Part shown: piece by piece, positions 19,538 through 29,755 of the stretch | Position numbering within the stretch: the stretch's first letter is position 1 | Layout: every line of letters starts with the position of its first letter | Assembly: GCF_900021175.1 (NCBI RefSeq) | Contig: NZ_FCOP01000004.1 | Location: 23,577-87,576, forward strand | DNA: 64,000 bases | Origin: Pseudenterobacter timonensis | Lineage (GTDB): Bacteria; Pseudomonadota; Gammaproteobacteria; Enterobacterales; Enterobacteriaceae | Direction of reading: 5' to 3' | Made by a program: the position numbers and the translations under genes | Notes under the pieces: generated by a model | What the model was told of the DNA's origin: nothing | Database searches by the model: none | Seen by the model: the letters and a program-made list of their open reading frames with translations, nothing else

Positions 19538-20479
19538 ATGTTAGACAAGGTTTTAAGAATTGCCACACGCCAAAGCCCTCTTGCGCTCTGGCAGGCACAT
19601 TATGTTAAGGAACGCCTCGAGGCGTGCCATGCCGGCCTGCGCGTCGAGCTGGTGCCAATGGTGACGCGTGGCGACGTGATCCTTGATACGCCGCTGGCGA
19701 AGGTGGGCGGAAAAGGGCTGTTTGTTAAAGAGCTGGAGATGGCGCTACTGGAAAACCGCGCCGATATCGCCGTACATTCCATGAAGGATGTCCCGGTGGA
19801 GTTCCCGCAGGGGCTGGGGCTGGTGACCATCTGCGAGCGCGACGATCCGCGTGATGCCTTCGTGTCGAATAAATATGACTCGCTTGACGCGTTGCCCGCA
19901 GGCAGCGTGGTTGGCACGTCAAGTTTACGCCGCCAGTGCCAGCTGGCCGCCCGCCGCCCGGATCTGGAGATTCGTTCCCTGCGCGGTAACGTGGGCACCC
20001 GCCTGGGCAAGCTTGATAACGGCGAGTATGACGCCATTATTCTGGCGGTCGCGGGTCTTAAGCGCCTCGATCTGGAGTCGCGCATTCGGCTGGCGTTGCC
20101 GCCGGAACTCTCTTTACCCGCCGTAGGCCAGGGCGCGGTGGGGATCGAATGCCGTCTCAACGACCTGCGCACCCGCGAACTGCTGGCACCGCTGAACCAT
20201 GAAGAGACCGCGATTCGCGTTAAAGCGGAGCGCGCGATGAATACCCGCCTCGAGGGAGGCTGTCAGGTGCCGATTGGCAGCTATGCTGAATTAACCGAGG
20301 GCGAACTGTGGCTTCGCGCGCTGGTCGGCGCGCCGGACGGCTCGCAGATGGTCCGCGGTGAACGGCGAGGCCCGCCGCATGAGGCGGAAAGCCTCGGTAT
20401 CTCGCTGGCGGAGGAGCTACTTAACAATGGCGCCCGCGAAATTCTGGCAGAGGTTTATCAGGGAGAACCCCCGGCATGA
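19538..20479 (+). CDS. hemC: HemC, porphobilinogen deaminase
   Basis: A 313-residue enzyme of E. coli length that joins four porphobilinogens into hydroxymethylbilane. [13 protein letters not shown] opens the protein; SLRRQCQL and [11 protein letters not shown] carry the substrate-binding arginines; the cofactor-bearing Cys is in [10 protein letters not shown] at about residue 242. ATG 19538 gives the E. coli N-terminus [13 protein letters not shown]; another in-frame ATG at 19523 has no ribosome-binding site at usable distance. First gene of hemCDXY, overlapping hemD by four bases. Confidence 0.96.
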   Translation: MLDKVLRIATRQSPLALWQAHYVKERLEACHAGLRVELVPMVTRGDVILDTPLAKVGGKGLFVKELEMALLENRADIAVHSMKDVPVEFPQGLGLVTICERDDPRDAFVSNKYDSLDALPAGSVVGTSSLRRQCQLAARRPDLEIRSLRGNVGTRLGKLDNGEYDAIILAVAGLKRLDLESRIRLALPPELSLPAVGQGAVGIECRLNDLRTRELLAPLNHEETAIRVKAERAMNTRLEGGCQVPIGSYAELTEGELWLRALVGAPDGSQMVRGERRGPPHEAESLGISLAEELLNNGAREILAEVYQGEPPA

Positions 20480-21216
20480 GTATTCTCGTCACCCGCCCTT
20501 CTCCTTCGGGAGAGCAATTAGTGAGCCGTCTGCGCGCACTCGGGCAGGTGGCCTGGCACTTTCCGCTGATTGAGTTCTCCCCCGGCCGGGAACTTCCCGC
20601 GCTCACCGACGCGCTCGTCGCCCTCCGGGAGGGCGATCTGCTTTTCGCCCTCTCGCAGCATGCGGTGACCTTTGCCCATGCCCGATTGCAGCAGGCGGGT
20701 CGCCTGTGGCCCACCGCGCCGCGCTATTTTGCCATCGGGCGTACCACCGCGCTGGCACTGCATACCGCCAGCGGAATTGACGTTCGCTATCCAACGGATC
20801 GGGAAATTAGCGAAGTATTGCTACAATTACCTGAATTACAAACTATTGCGGGAAAACGCGCGCTAATACTGCGCGGCAACGGCGGACGCGAACTGCTGGG
20901 CGAGACGTTAACCCGGCGCGGCGCCGACGTCACTTTTCTGGAATGCTACCAGCGCTGCGCGAAACATTACGATGGTGCGCAAGAGGCGATGCGCTGGCAG
21001 GCGCGTGGCGTCAATACCCTGGTGGTCACCAGCGGCGAAATGCTGCAGCAGCTCTGGACGCTGGTACCGCTTTGGTATCGTGAAAACTGGTTACTCCGCT
21101 GTCGGCTGTTGGTCGTCAGCGAGCGTCTGGCGAACCTCGCCCGGGAGATGGGCTGGAATGATATTCGGATCGCTGATAACGCTGACAACGATGCGCTGCT
21201 GCGCGCATTACAATAA
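20476..21216 (+). CDS. hemD: HemD, uroporphyrinogen-III synthase
   Basis: A 246-residue enzyme, the E. coli length. It cyclises hydroxymethylbilane to uroporphyrinogen III while inverting ring D. The opening [14 protein letters not shown] and the conserved [18 protein letters not shown] between the two lobes are family features; the family is otherwise weakly conserved. Its ATG overlaps the hemC stop (ATGA), so translation is probably coupled. hemX follows 20 bases downstream. Confidence 0.95.
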   Translation: MSILVTRPSPSGEQLVSRLRALGQVAWHFPLIEFSPGRELPALTDALVALREGDLLFALSQHAVTFAHARLQQAGRLWPTAPRYFAIGRTTALALHTASGIDVRYPTDREISEVLLQLPELQTIAGKRALILRGNGGRELLGETLTRRGADVTFLECYQRCAKHYDGAQEAMRWQARGVNTLVVTSGEMLQQLWTLVPLWYRENWLLRCRLLVVSERLANLAREMGWNDIRIADNADNDALLRALQ

Positions 21217-21236
21217 CTCTCAAATGGGAAGCCATA

Positions 21237-22412
21237 ATGACGGAACAAGAAAAATCCTCCGCCGTGGTTGATGAAACCAGGGAGACTGTGGAGACCCCGC
21301 CCCAGTCAGAGACGATCGAGACGACGGCTGAAAAAAAGCAGGGCAGTAATAAAACCAGCCTGGCCCTGAGCGCGGTTGCTATCGCCATTGCGCTGGCGGC
21401 AGGCGTTGGCCTGTATGGTCTGGTGAAAAAGCAGGCCGTAAACCAGTCCGAAACCAGCGATGCGCTGGTCACGCAAATCAGCGCCCTGCAAAAAGCCCAG
21501 CAAACGCAAAAAACTGAACTGGAAGCGGTGATTAAACAGCAGTCCACCGTCCTTGCCGACGCCGCCAGCAGGCAGGAGCAGCTGACGAAGCAGCTGGACG
21601 ATCTCCAGCAAAAAGTCGCGACTATCTCCGGCACCGACGCCAAAACCTGGCTGCTCTCCCAGGCCGACTTCCTGGTGAAGCTGGCCGGACGTAAGCTCTG
21701 GAGCGATCAGGATGTCACGACCGCCGCCGCGCTCCTCAAGAGCGCCGACGCCAGCCTGGCGGACATGAACGACCCCAGCCTGATTAATGCGCGTCGCGCC
21801 ATTACCGCAGATATCGCCAGCCTGGCGGCCGTCTCCCAGATCGACTACGACGGCATTATCCTCAAGGTGAACCAGCTGTCGAACCAGATCGACAACCTGC
21901 GTCTGGCGGATAATAACGATGACGATTCCCCGATGGATGATGACGGCGGCGAACTCTCCAGCTCCATCAGCGAGTGGCGCATCAACCTGCAAAAAAGCTG
22001 GCAGAACTTTATGGACAGCTTTATCACTATTCGCCGCCGCGACGAAACCGCCGTTCCACTGCTGGCCCCGAACCAGGATATCTACCTGCGCGAGAACATC
22101 CGTTCCCGTCTGCTGGTAGCCGCCCAGGCCGTGCCACGCCATCAGGAAGAGACCTACAAGCAGGCGCTGGACAACGTATCGACATGGGTACGCGCCTACT
22201 ACGATACCAGCGACGCCAGCACCACCGCTTTCCTGGATGAGGTAGATAAGCTGAGCCAGCAGAACATCGCCATGAACGTACCGGACAAGCTGGAAAGCCA
22301 GCCCGTACTGGAGAAGCTGATGCAGACGCGCGTGCGTAACCTGCTGGCGCAGCCCGGCGTACCGGCAGCACCGACGGCAGCCGCCCCTGACAGCGCGCCG
22401 CAAGGAGAGTAA
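21237..22412 (+). CDS. hemX: HemX, inner-membrane protein of the hem operon
   Basis: A 391-residue protein. An acidic, Thr/Glu-rich cytoplasmic N-terminus of about 40 residues is followed by one transmembrane helix (about 41-63), then a long periplasmic region that begins with a coiled coil rich in Gln, Lys and Leu and ends in an Ala/Pro tail. Formerly annotated as uroporphyrinogen methyltransferase, but it has no SAM-binding motif; the role is not established. Preceded by GGGAAG and followed directly by hemY (2-base gap). Confidence 0.92.
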   Translation: MTEQEKSSAVVDETRETVETPPQSETIETTAEKKQGSNKTSLALSAVAIAIALAAGVGLYGLVKKQAVNQSETSDALVTQISALQKAQQTQKTELEAVIKQQSTVLADAASRQEQLTKQLDDLQQKVATISGTDAKTWLLSQADFLVKLAGRKLWSDQDVTTAAALLKSADASLADMNDPSLINARRAITADIASLAAVSQIDYDGIILKVNQLSNQIDNLRLADNNDDDSPMDDDGGELSSSISEWRINLQKSWQNFMDSFITIRRRDETAVPLLAPNQDIYLRENIRSRLLVAAQAVPRHQEETYKQALDNVSTWVRAYYDTSDASTTAFLDEVDKLSQQNIAMNVPDKLESQPVLEKLMQTRVRNLLAQPGVPAAPTAAAPDSAPQGE

Positions 22413-22414
22413 TC

Positions 22415-23608
22415 ATGCTAAAAGTTCTGTTACTCTTCTTACTGCTGATCGCCGGGATCGTGCTTGGCCCAATGCTGGCCGGACATCAGGGTTACGTGCT
22501 GATCCAGACCGATAACTACAATATCGAAACCAGCGTCACGGGCCTGGCGATCGTCTTGATCCTCACTATGGTGGTGCTCTTTGCGATCGAGTGGATCCTG
22601 CGGCGCATCTTCCGCACCGGGGCGCATACCCGCGGCTGGTTCCTCGGTCGCAAGCGTCGTCGCGCCCGTAAACAGACCGAACAGGCACTGCTGAAGCTGG
22701 CCGAAGGGGATTATCAGCAGGTTGAAAAGCTGATGTCGAAAAACGCCGATCATGCCGAGCAGCCGGTGGTGAACTATCTGCTGGCGGCGGAAGCGGCGCA
22801 GCAGCGTGGCGATGAGGCGCGCGCCAACCAGCATCTGGAGCGCGCCGCCGAACTGGCTAACGACGATCAGATCCCGGTTGAAATTACCCGGGTTCGTCTG
22901 CAGCTGGCGCGTAATGAAAACCACGCGGCCCGCCACGGCGTTGACCGGCTGCTGGAGGTCACTCCCCGCCATCCTGAAGTGCTGCGCCTCGCCGAGCAAG
23001 CTTATATCCGTACCGGCGCGTGGAGCTCCCTGCTGGATATCATCCCATCAATGGCAAAAGCCAACGTGGGCGATGAGGAGCACCGGGAAGCGTTGCAGCG
23101 CCAGGCCTGGATTGGTCTGATGGAGCAGGCGCGCGCCGATCGCGGCAGCGACGGTCTGAAAGAGTGGTGGAAAAACCAGCCGCGTAAAACGCGTCAGCAG
23201 GTTCCGCTGCAGGTGGCCATGGCGGAACATCTTATTGAATGTGACGATCATGACACCGCCCAGGAGATCATTCTCGACGGCCTGAAGCGCCAGTATGACG
23301 ATCGTCTGGTGATGGTGATCCCGCGTCTGAAAACCAACAACCCGGAACAGATCGAGAAGATGCTGCGCCAGCAGATTAAGAACGTGGGCGACCGCCCTCT
23401 GCTGTGGAGCACGCTGGGGCAGTCGCTAATGAAGCATGGCGAGTGGCAGGAGGCGAGCCTGGCTTTCCGCGCCGCGCTGAAACAGCGCCCGGATGCGTTT
23501 GATTATGCGTGGCTGGCGGACGTTCTCGACCGGCTGCATCAGCCGGAAGAGGCTGCGACCATGCGTCGCGACGGCCTGCTGCTGACCCTGCAAAATAACG
23601 GCAGTTAA
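22415..23608 (+). CDS. hemY: HemY, TPR-containing inner-membrane protein
   Basis: A 397-residue protein with two N-terminal transmembrane helices (about residues 3-20 and 40-62) separated by a short loop, a basic RKRRRARKQTEQ junction, and a C-terminal array of TPR-like helical pairs. Conserved last gene of hemCDXY. Its molecular role is unresolved; links to heme synthesis and protoporphyrin handling come from genetics. A strong intrinsic terminator follows within seven bases. Confidence 0.93.
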   Translation: MLKVLLLFLLLIAGIVLGPMLAGHQGYVLIQTDNYNIETSVTGLAIVLILTMVVLFAIEWILRRIFRTGAHTRGWFLGRKRRRARKQTEQALLKLAEGDYQQVEKLMSKNADHAEQPVVNYLLAAEAAQQRGDEARANQHLERAAELANDDQIPVEITRVRLQLARNENHAARHGVDRLLEVTPRHPEVLRLAEQAYIRTGAWSSLLDIIPSMAKANVGDEEHREALQRQAWIGLMEQARADRGSDGLKEWWKNQPRKTRQQVPLQVAMAEHLIECDDHDTAQEIILDGLKRQYDDRLVMVIPRLKTNNPEQIEKMLRQQIKNVGDRPLLWSTLGQSLMKHGEWQEASLAFRAALKQRPDAFDYAWLADVLDRLHQPEEAATMRRDGLLLTLQNNGS

Positions 23609-23614
23609 AATACC

Positions 23615-23641
23615 AGGAGGCCAACCGGCCTCCTTTTTTTA
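23615..23641 (+). terminator. Intrinsic terminator of hemCDXY
   Basis: AGGAGGCC and GGCCTCCT form an 8-base-pair stem around AACC, followed by a run of eight T. It directly follows hemY and ends the operon, so the next gene needs its own promoter. Confidence 0.92.
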
Positions 23642-23774
23642 TTCTCTTACCCCTGCTACATTCTTCTCACGTCAACGAGACTTTAGCTGCCAATGTAACG
23701 AACTCCTTTCATTAACTTTTTTCGTACACGTGCTTTCGCGCGTGGAATAAACCGTTTTTGAAAGGATCGTCTTC

Positions 23775-24986
23775 ATGAATACTCTTCTGTACGCGCTTTT
23801 TGGAGCGCTGCGACACCATCGCTGGCTCCGCTGGCTTAGCTGCGCCTTCATTTTTACCTCCCTGGGCAATGGATTAACGCAGGTCGTCATCCTCGGCCTG
23901 TTGTTGGACTGGAATACGCCCGGCTCGCTCCTGACCCTTGCCTGGCTTTTTGCCACCCTCCCCGGCTTTGCAGGTAGCCTGTTGGGTGAAAAGCTTTGCC
24001 AGCGATTTTCGCCCTTTGCGGTGCTAATCGTGGCTGAAATGGCAGGCCTTCTCGCCCTGCTTTTTCCCCTCGCAGCGCTTCATTTCCACAGCGTCAGCGC
24101 GCTGTTGATGGTGCAAACCATGGAAGCCCTGCTGGGGGGAATGAGCTGGCCAGCGCTCACGCTGTTGTTCAAGCGTGGGTTAACGCAGGCGGAACTTCCC
24201 GCCGCCACGTGCCTTGAAAATATTATTTTTGCGTCGCAGGTACTCCTGGGAACAGGCGTGGGAGTGATGTTATATCAAGAGGTCTCGCCAAAAGTCTTGC
24301 TGGCGTTCGATGCCGCTAGTTTTGCTGGTTCCCTGCTGATGTTACGCCTGGCAGGTGGGGCTTTTGCCGCTCCGCACGGGAACGCTTTTGCAGAGAGTAC
24401 GCCTCCACCCGCGCTCCGCTGGCGCACGCTTAAGCCAGCGCAGAAACGGGCCCTGCTGATGTTGCCTGCCCTGGCGGCGGTGGGGGCGCCTGCCATGTCA
24501 CTTCTCCCCGCTCTTGCCCAGCAGATATCGCCTTCGGATGCCACCGGGCTGGCGCTCCCCTTACTTTTTGCGCGAAGTATGGGGCAGCTATGCGGCCCGC
24601 TGCTGCTGAAGAAAGAACAGCTTCCCCGTTACGCCAGTCAAAACAGGCTCCTGTTGTCCTGCCTGAGCATATTTCTTCTTGCCTACGGCGTCGTGCCGTT
24701 TTTAACCGGATTGCAAACGCTCGCGTCAGGAATGATTTTTATCGCCCACGTGGCGTCGAATATCGTTTTTGCGGTGGGGACATTTGGGATATTGCACCAT
24801 TTCCAGACGGCGTCGATAGCCGAGGCCAGTGGTAAAGCCTGGCGATGGCAGACGGTAAGTGGCGCGTGCTTTACCTGCATCACAGCGCTGGTTTCCGCCA
24901 GACTTGGCGCAACAGGGGCGTTTTATACCGTTTCAGGTTGCGCGCTCGTACTGGTAGCCATTCTTGCGCTCCGCTATCAGAAATAA
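23775..24986 (+). CDS. MFS transporter, exporter-like, substrate unknown
   Basis: A 403-residue hydrophobic protein with about twelve predicted membrane segments and a central basic cytoplasmic loop (LRWRTLKPAQKRALL, about residues 214-228). It resembles EntS/MFS_3-type exporters by topology, with an N-terminal half rich in aromatic and Gly residues; I do not recognise a named orthologue. AAAGGA ten bases before ATG 23775 supports the start. It is bounded by intrinsic terminators on both sides, so it is a single-gene unit. In K-12 this slot between hemY and the tRNAs holds aslA and aslB instead, which points to lineage-specific gain or replacement. Base composition is not visibly foreign. Confidence 0.8.
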   Translation: MNTLLYALFGALRHHRWLRWLSCAFIFTSLGNGLTQVVILGLLLDWNTPGSLLTLAWLFATLPGFAGSLLGEKLCQRFSPFAVLIVAEMAGLLALLFPLAALHFHSVSALLMVQTMEALLGGMSWPALTLLFKRGLTQAELPAATCLENIIFASQVLLGTGVGVMLYQEVSPKVLLAFDAASFAGSLLMLRLAGGAFAAPHGNAFAESTPPPALRWRTLKPAQKRALLMLPALAAVGAPAMSLLPALAQQISPSDATGLALPLLFARSMGQLCGPLLLKKEQLPRYASQNRLLLSCLSIFLLAYGVVPFLTGLQTLASGMIFIAHVASNIVFAVGTFGILHHFQTASIAEASGKAWRWQTVSGACFTCITALVSARLGATGAFYTVSGCALVLVAILALRYQK

Positions 24987-24991
24987 CCATA

Positions 24992-25021
24992 AAAAAACGC
25001 CTGCTATAAAAGCAGGCGTTA
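24992..25021. terminator. Hairpin terminator after the MFS gene
   Basis: AACGCCTGCT and AGCAGGCGTT form a perfect 10-base-pair stem around ATAAA. Six bases after the MFS stop codon. The T-run lies on the minus strand (seven T), so it is a good terminator for leftward transcription and a weaker one for the MFS message. Confidence 0.75.
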
Positions 25022-25207
25022 AACAGGTCTGTTTGACAACATAGTGGTGCTTCACTCAACGTTATGCCCATGGTGTTTGATGAGGCCGAAGCGACATCTG
25101 TCTGTGGACGATAAGCACCGTAAATTGGCTCTGCGTCATTCCGGGGTATATGAGGCACGAAGGCGAACATAAAAAGTGGAATGAGCATCTACACGTATAT
25201 TATTGCA

Positions 25208-25346
25208 TGTAACGTGCCAACGTTACAGGCAAAACTTTTACATTGAGCAACATTTTAAGATAAAAGGCGTTTTTAGCCTTAAGTTTTATCTTACGCGTGG
25301 GCGACACGCAGCACCGCAGGCCGTAAAGTGTCGTTATATAGCGACA
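25208..25346. other. Cluster of four inverted repeats in a gene-free stretch
   Basis: The 508 bases between the MFS gene and proM contain no convincing gene. Within them are four inverted repeats in 139 bases: TGTAACG/CGTTACA (25208-25227), TAAGATAAAA/TTTTATCTTA enclosing GGC/GCC (25256-25293), GCGTG/CACGC (25295-25309), and the 18-base near-palindrome from TGTCG to CGACA (25329-25346). The stretch is AT-rich compared with its surroundings. It could be a structured RNA, a protein-binding region or the scar of a lost gene; nothing in the sequence decides. Confidence 0.55.
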
Positions 25347-25464
25347 TCAAATTCAAAAAAGCAGAATTATTCTTTTATTTTTAATGAGTTAAATGTCGTT
25401 AATACGAGACAGGATTGAACAGCGCTGTCGGGGGATTGAGACAAATACATAAATCGCAGAAAAC

Positions 25465-25490
25465 AAAAAACCCCGCCGAAGCGGGGTTCA
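25465..25490 (-). terminator. Intrinsic terminator of the argX-hisR-leuT-proM operon
   Basis: ACCCCGC-TTCG-GCGGGGT on the minus strand, a 7-base-pair stem closed by a stable tetraloop and followed by TTTTTT. It lies four bases beyond the 3' CCA of proM. Confidence 0.92.
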
Positions 25491-25494
25491 AAAT

Positions 25495-25571
25495 TGGTCG
25501 GCGAGAGAGGATTCGAACCTCCGACCCACTGGTCCCAAACCAGTTGCGCTACCAAGCTGCGCTACTCGCCG
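25495..25571 (-). tRNA. proM: tRNA-Pro (anticodon TGG)
   Basis: 77 bases with encoded CCA. The anticodon stem ACTGG/CCAGT encloses TTTGGGA, giving anticodon TGG; the TΨC loop GGTTCGAATCC is standard. Last gene of the four-tRNA operon, directly before its terminator. Confidence 0.97.
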
Positions 25572-25613
25572 ATGTACTGCTTTTTGAATTTTTAGTTCAA
25601 TACCTTAAAGTCG

Positions 25614-25700
25614 TGGTGCGAGGGGGGGGACTTGAACCCCCACGTCCGTAAGAACACTAACACCTGAAGCTAGCGCGTCTACCAATTCCGCCACCTTCGC
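25614..25700 (-). tRNA. leuT: tRNA-Leu (anticodon CAG)
   Basis: 87 bases with a long variable arm (GTGTTCTTACGGACGT region), encoded CCA, and anticodon CAG in CTTCAGG. Reads CUG, the commonest leucine codon in these genes. Third gene of the operon. Confidence 0.97.
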
Positions 25701-25720
25701 ATTTCACAACTTTTTAATAA

Positions 25721-25796
25721 TGGGGTGGCTAATGGGATTCGAACCCACGACAACTGGAATCACAATCCAGGGCTCTACCAACTGAGCTATAGCCAC
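25721..25796 (-). tRNA. hisR: tRNA-His (anticodon GTG)
   Basis: 76 bases with encoded CCA; anticodon GTG in GATTGTGATTC. An additional G just before the 5' end (GTGGCTATAG start) would provide the -1 G needed by histidyl-tRNA synthetase. Second gene of the operon. Confidence 0.97.
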
Positions 25797-25862
25797 CACT
25801 ACTTTATTCTTTCACGCGGTATGTACTTTACAGACCACCGCAGCTCAAGCGCCGGGACAAAA

Positions 25863-25939
<77 letters not shown>

Positions 25940-25960
25940 TTAGCGCCGTTGCGGGGCTGG

Positions 25961-25989
25961 ATATTACGGACCTCCAGCCTCGCTGTCTA
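25961..25989 (-). promoter_or_regulatory. Promoter of the argX tRNA operon
   Basis: TAGACA (25989-25984), a 17-base spacer and TAATAT (25966-25961) on the minus strand, followed by a C/G-rich discriminator (CCAGCCCCGC) typical of stringently controlled stable-RNA promoters. It lies 22 bases upstream of argX, between it and yifK. Confidence 0.8.
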
Positions 25990-26041
25990 GTGCTTTTTTA
26001 AAATAAATGCGCGTTTGGTTACGCTTTGCGCATTTCGCCGC

Positions 26042-27427
26042 TTATTCCCCCACTCTTTGGCTCTCGCCACGGCGGCCAAGTCCAAAAAGTTTGTACCCCA
26101 CGCTTACCGCGGCCATAAAGATAGCCCCGACAAACAGCGACATGCGGGTATCCTCATTAAAGTACATCCCGATTAAAACGCAAATCAGGAACGCCATCGT
26201 CAGATAATTGGACCAGGGGAACAAAATCGAGCGGAACGGATGGCTGGCGATCGCTTTTCTGTGGGCATGGCGAAAACGCAGCTGGCTTATCAATATGACA
26301 AACCACGGCACCATACCCGGCAGAACGCTGGCGCTGTAGACATAAACAAACACGCGCTGTGGATTGGGGATAATGTAGTTCAGGCAGGAGCCCACCAGCA
26401 GGATAATAATCGACACCGCCACGCCCGCCACCGGCACGCCCGCGCGGGAGACCTTACCCATCACCGCCGGAAGCTGGCGGTTCTTCGCCAGCGCATAGAG
26501 CATACGTCCGCAGCTGTACATGCCGCTGTTACAGCCCGACAGCGCCGCCGTCAGCACCACAAAGTTAATGATCCCCGCCGCCGCGGTAATGCCAATTTTC
26601 GCAAAAGTGAGGACAAACGGGCTGCCGGTGGTACCGATCTGGTTCCACGGGAAGATGGTCACAATAACGAAAATCGCGCCCACGTAGAAAATCAGGATAC
26701 GCCATAGCACCTTACCCACCGCGCTGCGCAGGGTAACCTGCGGATTCTTCGCTTCACCAGCAGTAATGCCGATCAGCTCCACCCCCTGATAGGAGGCGAC
26801 TACAATACAGAGCGCGGTGAGGAATCCCTTCCAGCCGCCGGCGAAGAAGCCGCCGTGCCCGGTCAGATTGCCAAAACCAATCGGCTGCCCGCCATTGCCA
26901 AAGCCGAAGAAAATGACCCCCAGACCAACCACAATCATCACGATAATGGTGGTCACTTTGATCATGGCGAACCAGAACTCAATTTCACCGTAAAGCCGTA
27001 CGGCGGCCAGGTTAGCCAGCGCCACCAGTCCGACGGCGATAAGCGCCGGTATCCACTGGGCCATCTCAGGGAACCAGAACTGAACGTAGACCCCTATCGC
27101 GGTGATTTCTGATATCCCGACCGCCATCCACATGAACCAGTAGGACCAGGCGGTGAGATAGCCGAAGAAGGGGCTCATATAGCGGTGCGCGTAGACGGCG
27201 AAGGAGCCGGTTACCGGCTCCAGAAAGAGCATTTCGCCCATAGAGCGCATGATAAAAAAGACAAATAGTCCGGCGACAATATAGGCCAGCAGAACGGAGG
27301 GTCCCGCCCACTTCAGCGTGCTGGCGGAGCCCATAAACAGGCCAACGCCGATGGTTCCCCCCAGGGCGATCAATTCAATATGTCGAGCTTCCAGCCCACG
27401 CTGTAGCTCCGGTTTCTTCTCTGCCAT
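26042..27427 (-). CDS. yifK: YifK/ThrP, threonine/serine permease
   Basis: A 461-residue amino acid permease of the APC superfamily, exactly E. coli length, with twelve membrane segments. The N-terminal [20 protein letters not shown] and the substrate-backbone loop GTIGVGLF are family hallmarks. E. coli YifK was recently shown to carry threonine and serine (ThrP) and is repressed by Lrp and GcvB. The frame is open 40 codons upstream, but ATG 27427 followed by [10 protein letters not shown] is the conserved start. It lies between the wec operon and the tRNA operon; 219 bases upstream separate it from wecG. Confidence 0.93.
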   Translation of the reverse strand: MAEKKPELQRGLEARHIELIALGGTIGVGLFMGSASTLKWAGPSVLLAYIVAGLFVFFIMRSMGEMLFLEPVTGSFAVYAHRYMSPFFGYLTAWSYWFMWMAVGISEITAIGVYVQFWFPEMAQWIPALIAVGLVALANLAAVRLYGEIEFWFAMIKVTTIIVMIVVGLGVIFFGFGNGGQPIGFGNLTGHGGFFAGGWKGFLTALCIVVASYQGVELIGITAGEAKNPQVTLRSAVGKVLWRILIFYVGAIFVIVTIFPWNQIGTTGSPFVLTFAKIGITAAAGIINFVVLTAALSGCNSGMYSCGRMLYALAKNRQLPAVMGKVSRAGVPVAGVAVSIIILLVGSCLNYIIPNPQRVFVYVYSASVLPGMVPWFVILISQLRFRHAHRKAIASHPFRSILFPWSNYLTMAFLICVLIGMYFNEDTRMSLFVGAIFMAAVSVGYKLFGLGRRGESQRVGE

Positions 27428-27613
27428 AGTTCCTCTGTTGCGTGCTGCTTTCCGGCCAGGCCGGTTATTGTTATGCATAACGATATGCGCTCTGGCAGGC
27501 CATGCGGCGCGCCATAAGTGAGCGAATGGTTTCTTAAAATGTGTCAAATGGCAAACGATGCATTAAAAAAATGATCGCAATGGATAAAAATGCAGCAGTT
27601 TTACAGGGAAAGG

Positions 27614-27639
27614 GCAGCGCGATCGGCATATCGCGCTGC
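27614..27639 (-). terminator. Strong hairpin downstream of wecG
   Basis: GCAGCGCGAT and ATCGCGCTGC form a perfect 10-base-pair stem around a 6-base loop, eight bases after the wecG stop. The following minus-strand sequence is CCTTTCCC and then TTTT further on, so termination may be incomplete. Probable end of the ECA operon. Confidence 0.65.
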
Positions 27640-27646
27640 GTAACGA

Positions 27647-28387
27647 TCAGAGTCGGCCGGTATAGTGCCAGGCCAGGTAGCGCAGGAGTTTAATCTGGCG
27701 GGTGATGCGGCTCGGCTGGGATAACAGCCGATAAAGCCACTCCAGCCCCAGGTTTTGCCACACCTTCGGCGCACGCTTAACGTGGCCGGTAAAGACGTCA
27801 TAGGTACCGCCGACGCCCATATAGAGCGCGTCGGGGCAGACCTGCCGGCAGTCGCGCATCAGGATCTCCTGGCGCGGCGAGCCCATGGCGACGGTGACAA
27901 TTTTCGCCCCGCTATCGCGAACCCGCTCAAACAGCGCCTGGCGATCCTCGGGCCTGAAATAGCCATCCTGGCTCCCCACCAGGTTGACGTTCCACTGGGT
28001 GCGCAGCTTCTGCTCCGTCTGGGCGAGCACATCCGGCTTGCCGCCAATCAGGAAAACGGGCGTGCCATCCTCTCCGGCGCGTTCCATAAGCGCCTCCCAC
28101 AGATCGGCGCCCGCCACGCGGGAGACCTGCGCCTGCGGATATTTTTTACGGATGGAGCGCACCACGCTGATGCCGTCGGCATATTTAAACTCGGCGGCCT
28201 CTATCAGGCTTCTCACTTCAGCGTTATTTTCTACCGCCAGCATTTTTTCGGCATTAATCGCCACCAGCGTGCCCGATTTCATACTGCCGCCGTCCCAAAG
28301 ATAATCCAGCGCATGCTGCATATCACGCCAGCCGATCAGCTTCAGCCCGCGTAACGCGTAGACCGGCGCAGAAGTCGTTTCACTCAT
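27647..28387 (-). CDS. wecG: WecG, UDP-ManNAcA transferase (ECA lipid II synthase)
   Basis: A 246-residue family-26 glycosyltransferase, E. coli length. It adds N-acetylmannosaminuronate from UDP-ManNAcA to UndPP-GlcNAc, making ECA lipid II on the cytoplasmic side. Conserved features are [34 protein letters not shown] and [18 protein letters not shown]. It is the last gene of the ECA operon, 12 bases after wzyE, although its reaction is the second step of assembly. Confidence 0.95.
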   Translation of the reverse strand: MSETTSAPVYALRGLKLIGWRDMQHALDYLWDGGSMKSGTLVAINAEKMLAVENNAEVRSLIEAAEFKYADGISVVRSIRKKYPQAQVSRVAGADLWEALMERAGEDGTPVFLIGGKPDVLAQTEQKLRTQWNVNLVGSQDGYFRPEDRQALFERVRDSGAKIVTVAMGSPRQEILMRDCRQVCPDALYMGVGGTYDVFTGHVKRAPKVWQNLGLEWLYRLLSQPSRITRQIKLLRYLAWHYTGRL

Positions 28388-28399
28388 TCTTGTCCCTAT

Positions 28400-29755
28400 T
28401 TACACTTGCGACAGCGTTCTGGCAGCGGCCTGAGGCTGGCGTTTATGCACCAGTCCCGCGCTATCAAACAGCCAGTACAGCAGTTTTGCCAGCACCACGC
28501 AGGCGCCAAATACCACCATAAAAAACACCACGCGGGAGACGAATGAATCCAGCCCCTCGCGCGCCAGCACGATCATATTGAAGATGGCACCGAAACAGAA
28601 ACTGTGCAAAATCGCTGACTTATAGCAGTTAGTCTCTTCATTGCCCCGCACGTAGAGCCAGTCGAACCATTTGATGATCAGCCCGACCACCAGCGCCCCC
28701 GGCAGAATAAACCAGACGCCGCCCATTACCACCAGCGAGCCGAGCAGCGTCGGGGAGATCGCCAGCCCCGAGTGGTTGTTAAGCACTTCCCAGGTAAAGT
28801 AGTTCGCGGTATTCAGCACCACGCCCGGTCGGTCCGGCCACAGCCAGGTCGGGATAAAGACGTAAAAATCACGCACGATGGGCGCCAGCCCCTGAAACTC
28901 GATTTTGTCGTAGTTTTGCAGCAGCAGCGCCAGGTTCTCCCACGGCGAGAAGGTATCGCGCGTGAGATAGAGGAAGGTGTAAAACGCCTCATCGCCGCTC
29001 ACGTTCAGTCCGTAGCGTTTGAGCGCCAGCCAGAACATGCCGACGATGCCGAAGACCCCAGCCGCCGCCAGCATCCACAGCGAGATCCAGCCGCGAATGA
29101 TGCCAATAAAGAGGAAGATGGCGAAGGCGATGATAATGTTGGCGCGGGTGCCGCCAACGATCATATAGGTCAGCAGGCCGAAAGCGACGGTACTCACCAG
29201 GAAGAAAAGCCACGCCTTGCTGTCCTGGCGCAGGAAATAGACCACCAGCATCGCCGGAATGAAGAAGTAGAAGAAGCGCTTAAGGGCAACACCGGAGACT
29301 TCCGCCGAGAATATCTGGCTGTAAGAGTGCAGCTTAAACAGCAGGAAGCCGTTGTGCATAAAGAAGATGCCCACGCTCACCAGCGCGATAGCCGTCAGCA
29401 TCACCCAGGTGAGATGTGTCTCCACCCGGTTCATGGTAAAGAGCGCGCGGCGCGGTGCGGCGCCGCCAGCCGGACGCAGCCGTGTTTTGTAGGTCACGTA
29501 GTAGACGGCATAGAAACAGGCCGCCGAGAGCAGCGCCTGCATCAGGATCTCCGGCGGCGCGACGCTGACATCAAAGCGAAAGACCAGAATACTGGTCAGC
29601 GGAAAGCCGAAGAAGAACGTCAGCAAGAACAGCAGCGAGAAAAAGACGTTGAAGTTAAAACGCACCCGGCGGAACTCAAACCAGGTGAGCGTAGCGATAA
29701 AGAGCGTGCTGAGAAGCCAAATCACCAGCAGGCCGCTAAATTGTAACGGGCTCAT
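28400..29755 (-). CDS. wzyE: WzyE, ECA polymerase
   Basis: A 451-residue polytopic membrane protein with about eleven hydrophobic segments and a large periplasmic loop, as expected for Wzy polymerases (E. coli WzyE 450). It joins ECA trisaccharide repeats on undecaprenyl pyrophosphate in the periplasm, with WzzE setting chain length. Its ATG overlaps the wecF stop by four bases, pointing to translational coupling. Confidence 0.93.
   Translation of the reverse strand: MSPLQFSGLLVIWLLSTLFIATLTWFEFRRVRFNFNVFFSLLFLLTFFFGFPLTSILVFRFDVSVAPPEILMQALLSAACFYAVYYVTYKTRLRPAGGAAPRRALFTMNRVETHLTWVMLTAIALVSVGIFFMHNGFLLFKLHSYSQIFSAEVSGVALKRFFYFFIPAMLVVYFLRQDSKAWLFFLVSTVAFGLLTYMIVGGTRANIIIAFAIFLFIGIIRGWISLWMLAAAGVFGIVGMFWLALKRYGLNVSGDEAFYTFLYLTRDTFSPWENLALLLQNYDKIEFQGLAPIVRDFYVFIPTWLWPDRPGVVLNTANYFTWEVLNNHSGLAISPTLLGSLVVMGGVWFILPGALVVGLIIKWFDWLYVRGNEETNCYKSAILHSFCFGAIFNMIVLAREGLDSFVSRVVFFMVVFGACVVLAKLLYWLFDSAGLVHKRQPQAAARTLSQV

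Noticed and set aside
25077..25096. Hammerhead-ribozyme-like core TTGATGAGGCCGAAGCGACA
   Set aside because: The core needs CUGAUGA and GAAA; here both are altered (UUGAUGA, GACA), and no flanking helices I and III close around it. Chance resemblance is likelier.
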